In this document: positions 1 to 8,691 of the stretch, piece by piece | Position numbering within the stretch: the first letter of the stretch is position 1 | How the letters are laid out: each line of letters begins with the position of its first letter | Assembly (NCBI GenBank): GCA_947631385.1 | Contig: CANRLE010000006.1 | Span: 1-26,917 of the forward strand | Source of the DNA: an uncultured Clostridia bacterium | GTDB lineage: Bacteria > Bacillota > Clostridia > TANB77 > CAG-508 | Direction of reading: 5' to 3' | DNA: 26,917 nt | Position numbers and translations under genes: made by a program | Notes under the pieces: generated by a model | What the model was told of the DNA's origin: nothing | The model's database searches: none | Seen by the model: the letters and a program-made list of their open reading frames with translations, nothing else

Positions 1-732
1 ATGAATGAAGAAAAATTAAAAATGTATCCAATAGGAAGTATATACATATCAACAAAAGAAACAAGTCCAAGTGAATTTATAGGAGGAACATGGGAAAGAT
101 ACGGAAAAGGAAAGACATTAGTAGGAGTAGATGAAAACCAGACAGAATTCAATATAGCAAATAAAGAAGGAGGTCAAAAGAATATTACTTTAAAAGTATC
201 ACAATTACCAAGTCATAATCATAGTATACCAATTTTAACAGGAACAACATCGCAGAATGGAGCACATACACATCGCTATGATAAAGCAAATACATCAACA
301 GGAGGTACAGCAATTACAATAGATCAAATGCCAAGTCATACACATATTCAAGATGCACATAGTCATACCGCCATAGGAAATTTTTATGGGCATCAAACTT
401 GGCCTAATCAAACTTTGCCAAAAGGTTATTTGTTTATATGGGATTATGCTTATCTTGCAAATGCTAGTTTGACTGGTGGCTCTGGTCCTTGGGCAACTCA
501 AACCATGGGTTCTACAAGTTGGGACTCAGGAGTTAATCAAAATACAGGAGGTGGACAAGAACATGCACACGAAATAGGATTTACACAACCAAACACAGTT
601 TCATCAGGATTACATACACATGAATTAACAACACAAGCAAGCACTACAGGAAATGCTGGGAATGCAACTCCAGATTTAGTTAATGTTCAAGACCCATACA
701 TTACAGTTTATATGTGGCAAAGAACTAATTAA
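1..732 (+). CDS. Phage-type tail collar / baseplate adhesin protein
   Basis: This 243-aa protein resembles the C-terminal collar/adhesin part of phage tail or baseplate proteins. An N-terminal YPIGSIY motif (residues 9-15) is followed by a GGTW motif (28-31), then a region rich in His-x-His motifs: SHNH 71-74, HTH 89-91, SHTH 112-115, HSH 120-122, HAH 188-190 and HTH 205-207. The C-terminus is PYITVYMWQRTN, a common ending of such proteins in Firmicute prophages. In T4 gp12-like fibres, HxH motifs bind metal along a trimer; a similar role here is inference. Two internal segments (QLPSHNHS and QMPSHTHI) look duplicated. The ATG is the first base of the window, so the true start and ribosome binding site cannot be judged. 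No other phage gene is visible. The last 8 bases overlap the end of the convergent YkvI-like gene. Confidence 0.75.
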   Translation: MNEEKLKMYPIGSIYISTKETSPSEFIGGTWERYGKGKTLVGVDENQTEFNIANKEGGQKNITLKVSQLPSHNHSIPILTGTTSQNGAHTHRYDKANTSTGGTAITIDQMPSHTHIQDAHSHTAIGNFYGHQTWPNQTLPKGYLFIWDYAYLANASLTGGSGPWATQTMGSTSWDSGVNQNTGGGQEHAHEIGFTQPNTVSSGLHTHELTTQASTTGNAGNATPDLVNVQDPYITVYMWQRTN

Positions 733-1741
733 AGATTAATCTTATTATTTGAAATAACCCTAAATATCCAAAAATTGGATACAATAAATTAACTAAATTA
801 GAAAATCCTATTTTTGAAATTATTACAGAAGTTATGCACATAATTATAGCAATTTGTGTATAACTTTTTTTATTTTCTGTGACATTTTCTAAAAAGCTTG
901 TTCCCAAGGCAATTGTAGTTGTAAAAATGGAACCTAATATAATAAATCCATATATATATTTTAAAAATTTAAACATATTTGTGACTACATATACTGCTGG
1001 CATTTCTAATTTTGTGATATCTACATCTACTCTTATTAATAAAAAAAATACAATTAGTGATAAAAGAATTATAATTAATATACTTAAAATAGTTATTTTG
1101 AAAATTTGATTTTTATCTTTTATATAATTTTTTAATGTTAATAATACTGGTACTAACAAAATGCTATTGTAACTACCATAAAGAATTGCATCTAATATAA
1201 AATTTCGTTGATTTATTTTTGTTATATAATTTTGTATGTTTAATAAATGCATATCTTTTAAATTAATAATGCCTATAATTACTAAAAATCCTATTAATAT
1301 TGGAACTAATATTTCATTTACTTTTACTACTCCTTTTACACTTGTCATAAAAATGATGAATGTTGCTAATGCTAATATACTACTCCCTATTATACCATTT
1401 ATTCCAAGTTCTTGTTCAAAGTATGCACCAAATCCTGCTATCATAATGAAAAAGGTTATTAATATAAAAATGTTAATAGTATAATTTATTATTTCTTTTA
1501 ATTTAGGTTTATTTTTTATTAAAATATTTAAAAATTCTTTATAATTTTGGGTTCCATATTTATCTACTATTTTAAATGTTTTGTTTATTACAAATCCTAA
1601 AATAAAACCAGATATGAAAATTCCTACTATTCCTTCAATTCCATGCGAAAAAAAGAACAAATACATTTCTTGCCCAGAGGCAAAACCTGCTCCTATCATG
1701 GTTCCTATAATAACAAATACAATTTTTAAAATATCTTTCAT
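725..1741 (-). CDS. YkvI-like polytopic membrane protein
   Basis: This 338-aa integral membrane protein has about ten hydrophobic segments. Its N-terminal GTMIGAGFASGQEM stretch is typical of the YkvI family (COG3949), which is distantly related to amino-acid/polyamine LeuT-fold transporters. Its substrate is unknown. I chose the ATG at 1741; a further ATG at 1756 lies inside the hairpin of a terminator-like element, so it is less likely. No clear ribosome binding site is seen for either start. The gene sits downstream of the ABC operon on the same strand, separated by that hairpin, so it may be expressed by read-through. Its stop overlaps the end of the plus-strand collar gene. Confidence 0.8.
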   Translation of the reverse strand: MKDILKIVFVIIGTMIGAGFASGQEMYLFFFSHGIEGIVGIFISGFILGFVINKTFKIVDKYGTQNYKEFLNILIKNKPKLKEIINYTINIFILITFFIMIAGFGAYFEQELGINGIIGSSILALATFIIFMTSVKGVVKVNEILVPILIGFLVIIGIINLKDMHLLNIQNYITKINQRNFILDAILYGSYNSILLVPVLLTLKNYIKDKNQIFKITILSILIIILLSLIVFFLLIRVDVDITKLEMPAVYVVTNMFKFLKYIYGFIILGSIFTTTIALGTSFLENVTENKKSYTQIAIIMCITSVIISKIGFSNLVNLLYPIFGYLGLFQIIRLIFN

Positions 1742-1744
1742 ATG

Positions 1745-1780
1745 AAAAAACCCCATATTATTTTATGGGATTTTTTTTTA
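1745..1780. terminator. Bidirectional terminator-like hairpin
   Basis: A hairpin with 6-bp arms, CCCATA (1752-1757) and TATGGG (1764-1769), has a T-run on the plus side (1771-1779) and an A-run on the other (1745-1750). In the minus direction it would end the ABC operon just upstream of the YkvI-like gene. Confidence 0.6.
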
Positions 1781-1789
1781 TTTATTCAA

Positions 1790-3301
1790 TTATTTCTTTC
1801 TTCTTCTTACTTGCCATATTATAATTCCTGCTAAAATAATTAATGATGGAATTGTGAATATAACATATTTAATTATTGTATCTTGTTGTTCTGTTGCTGT
1901 GTATGTAACAGTTCCTGTACTTTTTCTAGCAGTGATATCTTCTTCTCTATCTGATAAGTATGCAATCGCATTTAATGCTAAGTCTTTGTTATATGCTAAT
2001 TGAACTACTGCATATTGAGATGTTTGACTAAGTGGATAATCAGTAACAAAATTATTTTCTCCAAAAATAATCAAATCAGAAGTTATTTCTTTTTTTCCTT
2101 CTTCTTCAGAAGCTTCTTGTATTGTTTTTGTTAATTTTGCTCCAATTGTAAATGAACCTTTTTCGTCACCTTCACTTACATTGTTTGATTCATTTTCAAA
2201 ATTGGTTCTAAAATATGCATTTTCACTAGCTAAAAGTAAGTCTTCTTTTTCTACTTTTAATTCTTCTAGTTTATCTGTGTCTATATTAATTTTTGTAGCA
2301 TCAATAAATATAACTCCTGTTGTATTATATAAATCTTTAGTTACTGTTGTACCTTGTATTTCTGGAATAATTAAGTCTGGTTGTTCAGATACCATTTTAC
2401 TTGTATCTGTTTCTCTAATATATCCTACTTCAAAAGGATTAACTCCATACATTGCTAATATTTTGTTTACATTTGGCATGTCTACTTTGTTGAATATTGC
2501 TGCGTTTAGCCACAATATGTTTCCTCCTGCTTGGATGTAATCTGTTATGGCTTTTGTTGCAACATCATCAAAGTCTTTGCTTGGAGTTGTTATAACAAGT
2601 GTATTACAGTCTTCTGGTATTCTTCCAACTGATAAGACATCTAAAGTATTTGTTTCATTTACTTCATTTGCTAAATACATGTTTAAATAATACATGTTTT
2701 GGTCTAATGAAAAGTCACTGTATCCTGATAAGAAATATACTTTTGGTACTGTATCGCTACTAACGGAAAGAAGGCTACTTGTGAATTTTTCTTCTGCAAT
2801 GTTAATAGTTTCATATGTTGTTGTGTCATATGTTATTAAATCATTTTCAGTTAATACTTTTGATTTTTCTCCACATTCGATTATAATTCCTTGACTTCCA
2901 CTTTCAATTCCATATTTATCTGCTAAGTCTGGTCTATCATTTACATCTACCGCTTCTACTTTTATTTTTTCATTTGCTTTATTATATTGCTTAGCTAAAT
3001 CTATAGTAGTATTTTCTTCTGCGTATCCTACAAAATACATGTTGATGTCTTTGTCTATATTTTTTACTTTTTCCTTACTTTCATCTGTTATTGTATATAA
3101 TTGTTCTTGACTAAAGTCTAGTGGCGTTAGTTCTAATTTTTGCATTACAATATTAATTGCTATGAATATTGCTACTATTATAGCAACTAGTAGAAATGTT
3201 TTTGTTCCATTTATTAGCCATTTCTTTTTTATTGTTTCTATAAATTTGTTTGGCTTTTTATCTTTTTTGATTTTTTCTTTCTTTTCTTTTTTCTCTTTCA
3301 A
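1790..3301 (-). CDS. GldG-like ABC transporter auxiliary subunit
   Basis: This 503-aa protein has a lysine-rich cytoplasmic N-terminus, one membrane segment, a large extracytoplasmic domain and a C-terminal membrane segment ending in RRRKK. This is the layout of the GldG/ABC-2 auxiliary family (DUF4350/ABC_transp_aux type). I chose a TTG start at 3301 because a strong AGGAGGGGG site lies just upstream. An ATG at 3367 would overlap the upstream permease by 52 bases and put this ribosome binding site inside the gene. It is the last gene of the ABC operon, 14 bases after the permease stop. GldFG were named for gliding in Bacteroidetes, but homologues in non-gliding Firmicutes have unknown substrates. 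Confidence 0.82.
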   Translation of the reverse strand: MKEKKEKKEKIKKDKKPNKFIETIKKKWLINGTKTFLLVAIIVAIFIAINIVMQKLELTPLDFSQEQLYTITDESKEKVKNIDKDINMYFVGYAEENTTIDLAKQYNKANEKIKVEAVDVNDRPDLADKYGIESGSQGIIIECGEKSKVLTENDLITYDTTTYETINIAEEKFTSSLLSVSSDTVPKVYFLSGYSDFSLDQNMYYLNMYLANEVNETNTLDVLSVGRIPEDCNTLVITTPSKDFDDVATKAITDYIQAGGNILWLNAAIFNKVDMPNVNKILAMYGVNPFEVGYIRETDTSKMVSEQPDLIIPEIQGTTVTKDLYNTTGVIFIDATKINIDTDKLEELKVEKEDLLLASENAYFRTNFENESNNVSEGDEKGSFTIGAKLTKTIQEASEEEGKKEITSDLIIFGENNFVTDYPLSQTSQYAVVQLAYNKDLALNAIAYLSDREEDITARKSTGTVTYTATEQQDTIIKYVIFTIPSLIILAGIIIWQVRRRKK

Positions 3302-3315
3302 TTTTGTTCCCCCTC

Positions 3316-3996
3316 CTATCTTACACTTTTTCTTCTTTGCATGAATATAATTGTAAGTAATAAACAAGCTATTGTAAATGCTATAAATGTTACTGTGTCT
3401 GCTATATCAATTTGTCCTGTTGGGAATTTTGAGAACATATTGATTAATGAAAAGTTTGTGAATATTGTGCTAAATCTTGGTAAAAACCATATTAGTATGA
3501 AGAATCCTATTGTGATTACTCCTGCTATTATTTGATTTTCTGTTATACTAGATGCTAGTATTCCAAATGATATGTAACTTATAGCTAATAGTAAAAATCC
3601 TAACATCGTTACTAATGCTGTTGTAATGTGTGGCACTCCAAAAAAGCATAAAATTCCAAAGTATAGAAATGTGCATAGTATAGTGATAATTACTATTGAT
3701 GTTGCTGCTATGAATTTTCCTAATACGATTTTTGTTATGCTAAGTGGTGATGTTAAAAGTAATTGCTCTGTTCCTGTTTTCCTTTCTTCCGCTATTGTTC
3801 TCATTGTTAGTATAGGAACAATAAATGTTAATACTGTTGCTCCTGAATAGAATATATATTCAAAATTTGTTGTTTGATATGTAAATACATCTGTATAGAA
3901 AAATATGCTAAACATTATTAAAAATAATCCTATAAATACATATCCTATTGGAGAATAGAAATATGATTTAAATTCTTTTTTTATTACTGCCCACAT
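3316..3996 (-). CDS. ABC-2 family permease (GldF-like)
   Basis: This 226-aa permease has about six membrane segments. It begins MWAVIKKEFKSYFYSPIGY, a typical opening of ABC-2 permeases. A TMRTIAEERKTGTEQLLLTSP stretch around residues 65-85 matches the conserved cytoplasmic coupling region. Its ATG overlaps the ATPase stop by one base (TAATG) and is preceded by AGGGGGA, which suggests translational coupling. It would form the membrane channel with the ATPase (3996-4937) and the GldG-like subunit. The substrate is not predictable from the sequence. Confidence 0.85.
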   Translation of the reverse strand: MWAVIKKEFKSYFYSPIGYVFIGLFLIMFSIFFYTDVFTYQTTNFEYIFYSGATVLTFIVPILTMRTIAEERKTGTEQLLLTSPLSITKIVLGKFIAATSIVIITILCTFLYFGILCFFGVPHITTALVTMLGFLLLAISYISFGILASSITENQIIAGVITIGFFILIWFLPRFSTIFTNFSLINMFSKFPTGQIDIADTVTFIAFTIACLLLTIIFMQRRKSVR

Positions 3997-4937
3997 TATT
4001 GATTTCCCCCTTCTATTAGTTTCATAAATGCATCTTCTAGCGTGCTGTCTGCTTTTTTCATTTCAAAGATAGTTATGTTTTCCTTTGCTAGTTCTGAGAA
4101 TATTGTTTTTCTTAAATCGATGTTGCCTTTTGCTTCAATTATATATTGTTTTGTGCCATCTTCATTTTCTGATGCCAATTCTATTTTTTGGATGTCTTTG
4201 ATTTTTTCTGTTGCTTCTTTCATTTTGCTTTCTGGGTCTTCTACTGTTACGTATACACAGTTATTGCTTGTTACTTTGTTTTCTAAGTTTTCTGGTGTGT
4301 CTATTGCTACTATTTTTCCTTTATTTATAATTATTACTTTGTTGCATATTTGGCTTACTTCTGATAATATATGAGAACTTAGAATTACTGTATGTGTTTT
4401 TCCTAGTTCTTTTATTAGATTTCTTATTTCTGTAATTTGTTTTGGGTCTAATCCTACTGTTGGTTCATCTAAAATTAGTATTTTAGGCTCTCCTACTAGT
4501 GCTCCTGCCATACTTACTCTTTGTTTATATCCTCTTGATAGGTTTTTGATAAGTTTCTTTTCTACGTCTTTTAGTCCTGTTTCTTCTATTATTTTTTGTA
4601 CTTTTTCTTTTTTAGTCTTCTTGTCTATTTGTTTGATTTCTGCCATGTAATTTATAAATTCTTTTACTGTTAAATCTGTGTATAATGGCACTCCTTCTGG
4701 CATGTAACCTATCTCTTTTTTTGCTTTTTTTGGTTTCTTTAGTATGTCATATCCATCTACAATGATTTCTCCTTGTGTTTGTTCTATAAAGCCTGTTATC
4801 ATGTTCATTGTTGTACTTTTTCCTGCTCCATTTGGTCCAAGTAATCCTACAATTTCACCTTCGTTGATTGTGAAACTGATATTGTCTACGGCGACAAACT
4901 TTCCATACTTTTTTGTAACGTTTTTTACTTCTATCAC
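3996..4937 (-). CDS. ABC transporter ATPase (GldA/CcmA type)
   Basis: This 313-aa ATPase is the first gene of the three-gene ABC operon. It shows Walker A GPNGAGKS (about residues 34-41), an ABC signature in the variant form LSRGYKQ, Walker B ILILDEPTVGLDP and an H-loop in SSHIL. A C-terminal domain of about 100 residues is common in ABC-2 exporter ATPases. The start is GTG at 4937, with GGAGGA six bases upstream. Its stop overlaps the permease start. A weak promoter may lie upstream (TTTACT, 17 bases, TAAGAT, around 4966-4994). Confidence 0.9.
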   Translation of the reverse strand: MIEVKNVTKKYGKFVAVDNISFTINEGEIVGLLGPNGAGKSTTMNMITGFIEQTQGEIIVDGYDILKKPKKAKKEIGYMPEGVPLYTDLTVKEFINYMAEIKQIDKKTKKEKVQKIIEETGLKDVEKKLIKNLSRGYKQRVSMAGALVGEPKILILDEPTVGLDPKQITEIRNLIKELGKTHTVILSSHILSEVSQICNKVIIINKGKIVAIDTPENLENKVTSNNCVYVTVEDPESKMKEATEKIKDIQKIELASENEDGTKQYIIEAKGNIDLRKTIFSELAKENITIFEMKKADSTLEDAFMKLIEGGNQ

Positions 4938-5063
4938 AAAAAATTCCTCCTTTATTTCTCTTCTAATTGTTCAATCCCTAACATCTTATCATTTTCTTTT
5001 TATAAAGTAAAGTATTTCACAAAAAATTCACATTGAATATTAAATTATCTATATAAAAAAATT

Positions 5064-5092
5064 AAGGATTATGGGGCCGTCCCCAAATCCTT
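5064..5092 (-). terminator. Terminator of the spore coat gene pair
   Basis: The stem AAGGATT-TGGGG pairs with CCCCA-AATCCTT around a short CCGT loop with one bulged base. In the minus direction it is followed by a T-rich run (5053-5063). It lies 4 bases past the coat gene stop at 5096. The CGG in its loop is non-coding. Confidence 0.8.
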
Positions 5093-5095
5093 ATT

Positions 5096-5341
5096 TTACT
5101 GTTGTAATTCTGTTTTGACTGTGCTGATTTCTGTTGTTGTTGCTTTTTGTGCTGGTACGTAATATCCTTTTGTTTGTGCTATTTTGAATAGTTCGTATTG
5201 AAAGCTTTCATCATTGTTTCTTATTTGTTGGAATGTTTGTCTTAATTGCATGTTTTCTGATTCTGATATAGCTGTTTGATAGGCTGTTAGGTCAGCTTTT
5301 ACGCTTCCTAATATGTCATTTACCATTGTTTTTTCATCCAT
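5096..5341 (-). CDS. CotF-type spore coat protein
   Basis: This 81-aa soluble helical protein matches the Coat F family pattern: an N-terminal DEKTMVNDILGSVKADLTAYQ helix, then QLRQTFQQIRN, then a C-terminal segment with GYYVPAQKA. Coat F proteins are components of the endospore coat or related ferritin-like small proteins. A GGAGGG site precedes the ATG. It follows the related 62-aa gene by 17 bases, and a strong terminator follows it, so the two form a small operon probably expressed in sporulation. Confidence 0.75.
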   Translation of the reverse strand: MDEKTMVNDILGSVKADLTAYQTAISESENMQLRQTFQQIRNNDESFQYELFKIAQTKGYYVPAQKATTTEISTVKTELQQ

Positions 5342-5358
5342 CTTTTTTAACCCTCCTT

Positions 5359-5547
5359 TTAATTGTTTAAAAATGTCATTAATTTTTGTTTTGTGTTTAG
5401 CGCATCTTGTGCTGATTTTGAAAATAATTGCTTTATTTGTGGATCAACTGCTTGTGATGAATAAGTATTTAATTTTTGATAAGCTGTTTCGTGTGCACCT
5501 ATTAGATGTCTTAAGTGTTGTAGTTCTATTTGATTTAAATCTGCCAT
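5359..5547 (-). CDS. Small CotF-related spore coat protein
   Basis: This 62-aa protein begins MADLNQIELQHLRHLIGAHE and contains DPQIKQLFSKSAQDA. Small two-helix proteins like this are commonly found paired with CotF-type proteins in Clostridia and appear to be the N-terminal half of the same ferritin-like fold. An AAGGAAGGA site precedes the ATG. It is the first gene of the two-gene coat operon. Confidence 0.7.
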   Translation of the reverse strand: MADLNQIELQHLRHLIGAHETAYQKLNTYSSQAVDPQIKQLFSKSAQDALNTKQKLMTFLNN

Positions 5548-5640
5548 TTTTATCCTTCCTTTCTTTTTTGTTTCTTGTTTTATTTTTTCCTTTTTTTCCT
5601 TTTTTATACATTTTTTCTATTGAATGTGTGGAAAAATATT

Positions 5641-5666
5641 AAGAGGAAGAATAAAATCTTCCTCTT
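5641..5666 (-). terminator. Terminator after the small pilin-like gene
   Basis: A perfect 10-bp stem AAGAGGAAGA / TCTTCCTCTT surrounds a 6-base loop, with T-rich runs on both sides. It directly abuts the stop of the gene at 5667-5882 and can act in either direction. Confidence 0.85.
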
Positions 5667-5882
5667 TTAATATTTTTTTAAATTTTCAACTATTTCTTGG
5701 TATCTTTCCTCCATGGCTTTTAGATTACTGTTTTTTTGATACTCGCTCATAATTTTTTCAATATCTTTTTCTTGCGCTATGTTTATATTTGTCATTTGTG
5801 TATATGCAATAAAAACAATAGAAATAATAAATAACATCGCTAATACTACAAATAATGTTATTGATCCTTTTTCATTCTTCAT
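5667..5882 (-). CDS. Small pilin-like single-pass membrane protein
   Basis: This 71-aa protein has a short charged N-terminus (MKNEKGSITL), a 20-residue hydrophobic segment and then a charged helical tail. The start resembles TadE/TadG-type or type IV prepilin-like proteins that begin with a KGS-x-T/S-hydrophobic pattern. The gene is too short to assign a function. A GGAGAAAATA site precedes the ATG. It lies 72 bases downstream of pcrA on the same strand, and a strong terminator follows it. Confidence 0.55.
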   Translation of the reverse strand: MKNEKGSITLFVVLAMLFIISIVFIAYTQMTNINIAQEKDIEKIMSEYQKNSNLKAMEERYQEIVENLKKY

Positions 5883-5954
5883 TATTTTCTCCTTTCATAG
5901 GCGTATTTGCTAATTTATTTATATCATATCCATTTTTGTTTTTGCAATACTTTA

Positions 5955-8241
5955 TTATAATATTTCTAAATTTGCATATTTTGCCATTAGTCTTTTATGC
6001 CCTGCTTTTTCAAAGTTTATGTCTACTTTTAAATCATCGCCTTCTGGTTCTACTCTATCAATTATACCTTCTCCAAATTTTTTATGAAATACTTTAACTC
6101 CTTCTTCATATTGTGATAAATCGATATTTTTGGTAACAGAAGATTTTTTTCCTAAACCATTTAAGAAACTTTCTGCTGTTCTAAAAGCAAAGTTATTGCT
6201 TTTAACTGCTGACATTGCTGGTATTTTTACAGTATTATTGTTTTGATTTCCATATGTCCATGTGAAAGGAGAATCTTTGAACATTTCTTCTTTGTTTGAA
6301 GTTGTTCCAAATGCCTCATCATATCCTTCTAGTAATTCTTTTGGAATTTCTTCTAAAAATCTGGATACTGGATTATGACTTGTAGAGCCAAATATTGTTC
6401 TTTGTTTACTACATGTTAAGAATAAGTTTTCTTTTGCTCTTGTGATTCCTACATAGCATAATCGTCTTTCTTCTTCTAATTCCCTTTGTTCCATCATTGA
6501 CTGGTATCCCGGAAAAATTCCTTCTTCCATGCCAACTAAAAATACATTTGGAAATTCAAGGCCTTTGGCACTATGAAGTGTCATAAGTGTAACTGAATCT
6601 TCTACTTCTTCCATGTTGTCTAAATCACTTGATAATGTAATTCCTTCTAGGAATTCGCTTAATGAATTTTCTGCAAATTCTTTTTCAAATTCAATTGCAA
6701 CTGTTAGAAATTCTTCTAAGTTTGCAATTCTGTTTTCTGCTTCTAGTGTTTTTTCTTGTTCTAAGGCTTTCATGTAACCTGATTTTTTTAATGTTAGTTG
6801 TAATAGTTCTGATACTGTTAATTTTTCTTTCTGGGCTTTTAATTCTTCCATGCAGTTAATGAATTCTCTTGAACTTAAAAAAACTCTATTTAGTCCATAT
6901 TCATCTGCTTTTTTTATTACTTCATACATAGATGTTTCATTTGATATAGCTAGTTGCTCTACTTTGTCTAAACTTGTTTTTCCAATTCCTCTTTTTGGTT
7001 CGTTTATTATTCTTTTTAAGCTTAAGTTATCTGCGTTGTTTTGTATTAATCTTAAATAAGCAATTGCATCTTTTATTTCTTTTCTTTCATAGAATTTTAA
7101 ACCTCCAACAATTTTATATGGAATGTTTTCTCTTCTAAAGATATCTTCTATTGCTCTTGATTGTGTGTTCATTCTGTATAGTATTGCAAAGTCTGAATAT
7201 TTATAATATTCTTCTCTTTTTAAATGTTCTATTTGTTCTACTATATAAGCACCTTCATCGTATTCATTGTCTGCTTGATATACGCGTGGTAAGTGTCCTT
7301 CGTCATTTTCTGTCCATAGCTCTTTTTTGTATTTTACTTCATTGTTTTTTATAACACTATTGGCTGCTTTTAGTATGTTTTGAGTACAACGATAGTTTTG
7401 TTCTAGCTTGATAATTTTTGTTCCCGGAAAATCTTTTTCAAAGTTTAAAATGTTTGCGATGTCTGCTCCTCTAAATGAGTATATTCCTTGGTCATTATCT
7501 CCTACTACTGTGATATTTCCATGTTTTGATGCAAATAGTGTAATTAGTGTAAATTGTGCTTTGTTTGTATCTTGGTATTCGTCTACTAATACATATTTGA
7601 ATTTGTTTGAATAATATTCTAATATGTCTTGGTTGTCCAATAAGATTTTTATTGTATAATTTATGATGTCATCAAAGTCTATTGCATTGTTTTCTCTTAG
7701 CCTCTTTTGATATAACTCATATACTGTGGCAATTTTTTCTTTTCTATATTCTCCATTTGTTCTTGCTGTGTATTGGTCTGGTTCTAGCATTTCATTTTTT
7801 GCATTGCTTATTTCAGATAATACACTCCTCTCTGTAAATAATTTGTCATCAATTCCTAAGTCTTTTAGACATGCTTTTATTAGTGCTCTTTGGTCTGTTG
7901 TATCAAATATAACAAAAGAAGTGTCAAATCCAATTCTGTCTATAAATCTTCTTAATATTCGTACACAAATAGAGTGAAATGTTCCCATCCATATTTCTTT
8001 TGCAGAGTCTCCTACTAAGTTTGCGATTCTTTCTTTCATCTCATTTGCTGCTTTGTTTGTAAATGTGATTGCTATTATGTCCCATGGTTTTACATGTTTT
8101 TCTCCTATTAGATATGCTATTTTGTGTGTTAATACTTTTGTTTTTCCACTTCCTGCTCCGTGCTATTACTAGACATGGGCCTTCTGTTGCAACTACTGCT
8201 TCGTGTTGCTTATCGTTTAATCCTTCTAATATGTTTTGCAT
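5955..8241 (-). CDS. pcrA: ATP-dependent DNA helicase PcrA/UvrD, read through a CGG +1 shift
   Basis: This is a superfamily 1 DNA helicase for repair and replication. It opens with MQNILEGLNDKQHEAVVATEGP (Q-motif region), then CLVIA followed by the Walker A. Frame 0 reaches CGG at 8160-8158. Skipping the C gives GAGSGKT as residues 28-34, then VDEYQDTN (Walker B), QNYRCTQNI, LMTLHSAKGLEFPNVF and a C-terminal YVGITRAKENL motif. The joined product is 761 aa, a normal PcrA length. Without the shift only 66 aa would be made. PcrA is usually essential in Firmicutes and all other motifs are intact, so a dead gene is unlikely. An AAGGAAGA site precedes the ATG at 8241. Confidence 0.93.
8158..8160 (-). 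other. CGG +1 shift site in pcrA (Walker A)
   Basis: Frame-0 context is GTA ATA GCA CGG AGC AGG. Dropping the C gives GCA GGA GCA GGA AGT GGA AAA, that is A-G-A-G-S-G-K of the Walker A motif. The CGG starts exactly on a codon boundary: 81 bases (27 codons) separate it from the ATG. Confidence 0.85.
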
Positions 8242-8492
8242 TTAATCTTCCTTTCTTTGTTTTATGTTTATCGACTTTGTTTTTATGTTAATTTTTATTC
8301 TTCTATTTTTTCTATTTGTGCTTGTATTTTACTATATTATTTTTTAAATTGCAATATTTTTTTCTTTTTTATAGTGTTGTTGCAAATATCCCTATGAGAA
8401 ATCCTAACATGTTTCCTATTGATGTCATTCTTCCATGATATAGATTGTTTGATTCTGGTACTAATTCTCCAGATACTATGTATAACATGGCT

Positions 8493-8495
8493 CCG
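8493..8495 (-). other. CGG +1 shift site in the ZIP transporter fragment
   Basis: Frame 0 reads TTT GCA GCA CGG AGC. Skipping the C gives GCA GCA GGA GCC ATG (A-A-G-A-M), a conserved small-residue stretch of ZIP helices. The surrounding GCACGGAGC is identical to the pcrA site. Confidence 0.8.
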
Positions 8496-8658
8496 TGCTG
8501 CAAAGCTTAGACATATTGCAATTATTTCTTGTGATATTGATCCAACTATCGCTCCAAAGAATGCTCCTATCCCTGTTGTTATCCCTGATAAGATTACATA
8601 AAATATGACTTTGGGTATTTTCATTCCTCCATTTTTCATTGGTACTGCCATTGATATT

Positions 8659-8667
8659 CCTTCTGGT
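8659..8667. repeat. Left att-core copy of the element
   Basis: CCTTCTGGT, identical to the copy at 14872-14880. It encodes the P-E-G turn of the ZIP HDIPEG motif on the minus strand. The crossover lies somewhere within these 9 bases. Confidence 0.75.
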
Positions 8668-8691
8668 TGAGGTCAAAGTAGACAGTTTTAA
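8668..8691 (+). repeat. Left inverted half-site of the element
   Basis: TGAGGTCAAAGTAGACA followed by GTTTTAA. It matches the inverted right-end half-site at 14848-14871 at 17 of 24 positions, with the TAGACA core identical. Such half-sites are what a large serine recombinase is expected to bind. Confidence 0.6.

Larger units (their letters stand above)
8369..8667 (-). pseudogene. ZIP metal transporter, C-terminal part (detached by element insertion)
   Basis: This is the 3' half of a ZIP-family divalent metal transporter whose 5' half lies at 14847-15326. It resumes at P-E-G-I-S-M-A-V-P and runs through three membrane segments to IFATTL and TAA at 8369. An in-frame CGG at 8495 must be skipped (+1) to read SFAAGAMLYIVSGELVPES, the conserved last helices. 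It has no start of its own next to a ribosome binding site, so it is probably not translated. Joined to the 5' part it gives about 247 aa, a normal ZIP length. Confidence 0.85.

Noticed and set aside
3302..3367. Upstream ATG (3367) as start of the GldG-like gene
   Set aside because: It would overlap the permease by 52 bases, while a TTG at 3301 follows an ideal ribosome binding site.
5073..5084. GGGGCCGTCCCC as a coding CGG site
   Set aside because: It lies in a terminator hairpin between genes, not in a reading frame.
8041..8241. Separate short gene in front of pcrA, or pcrA as a pseudogene
   Set aside because: The first 27 residues are the normal PcrA N-terminus, and skipping one C of CGG rejoins the frames exactly in the Walker A motif. 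All other motifs are intact.
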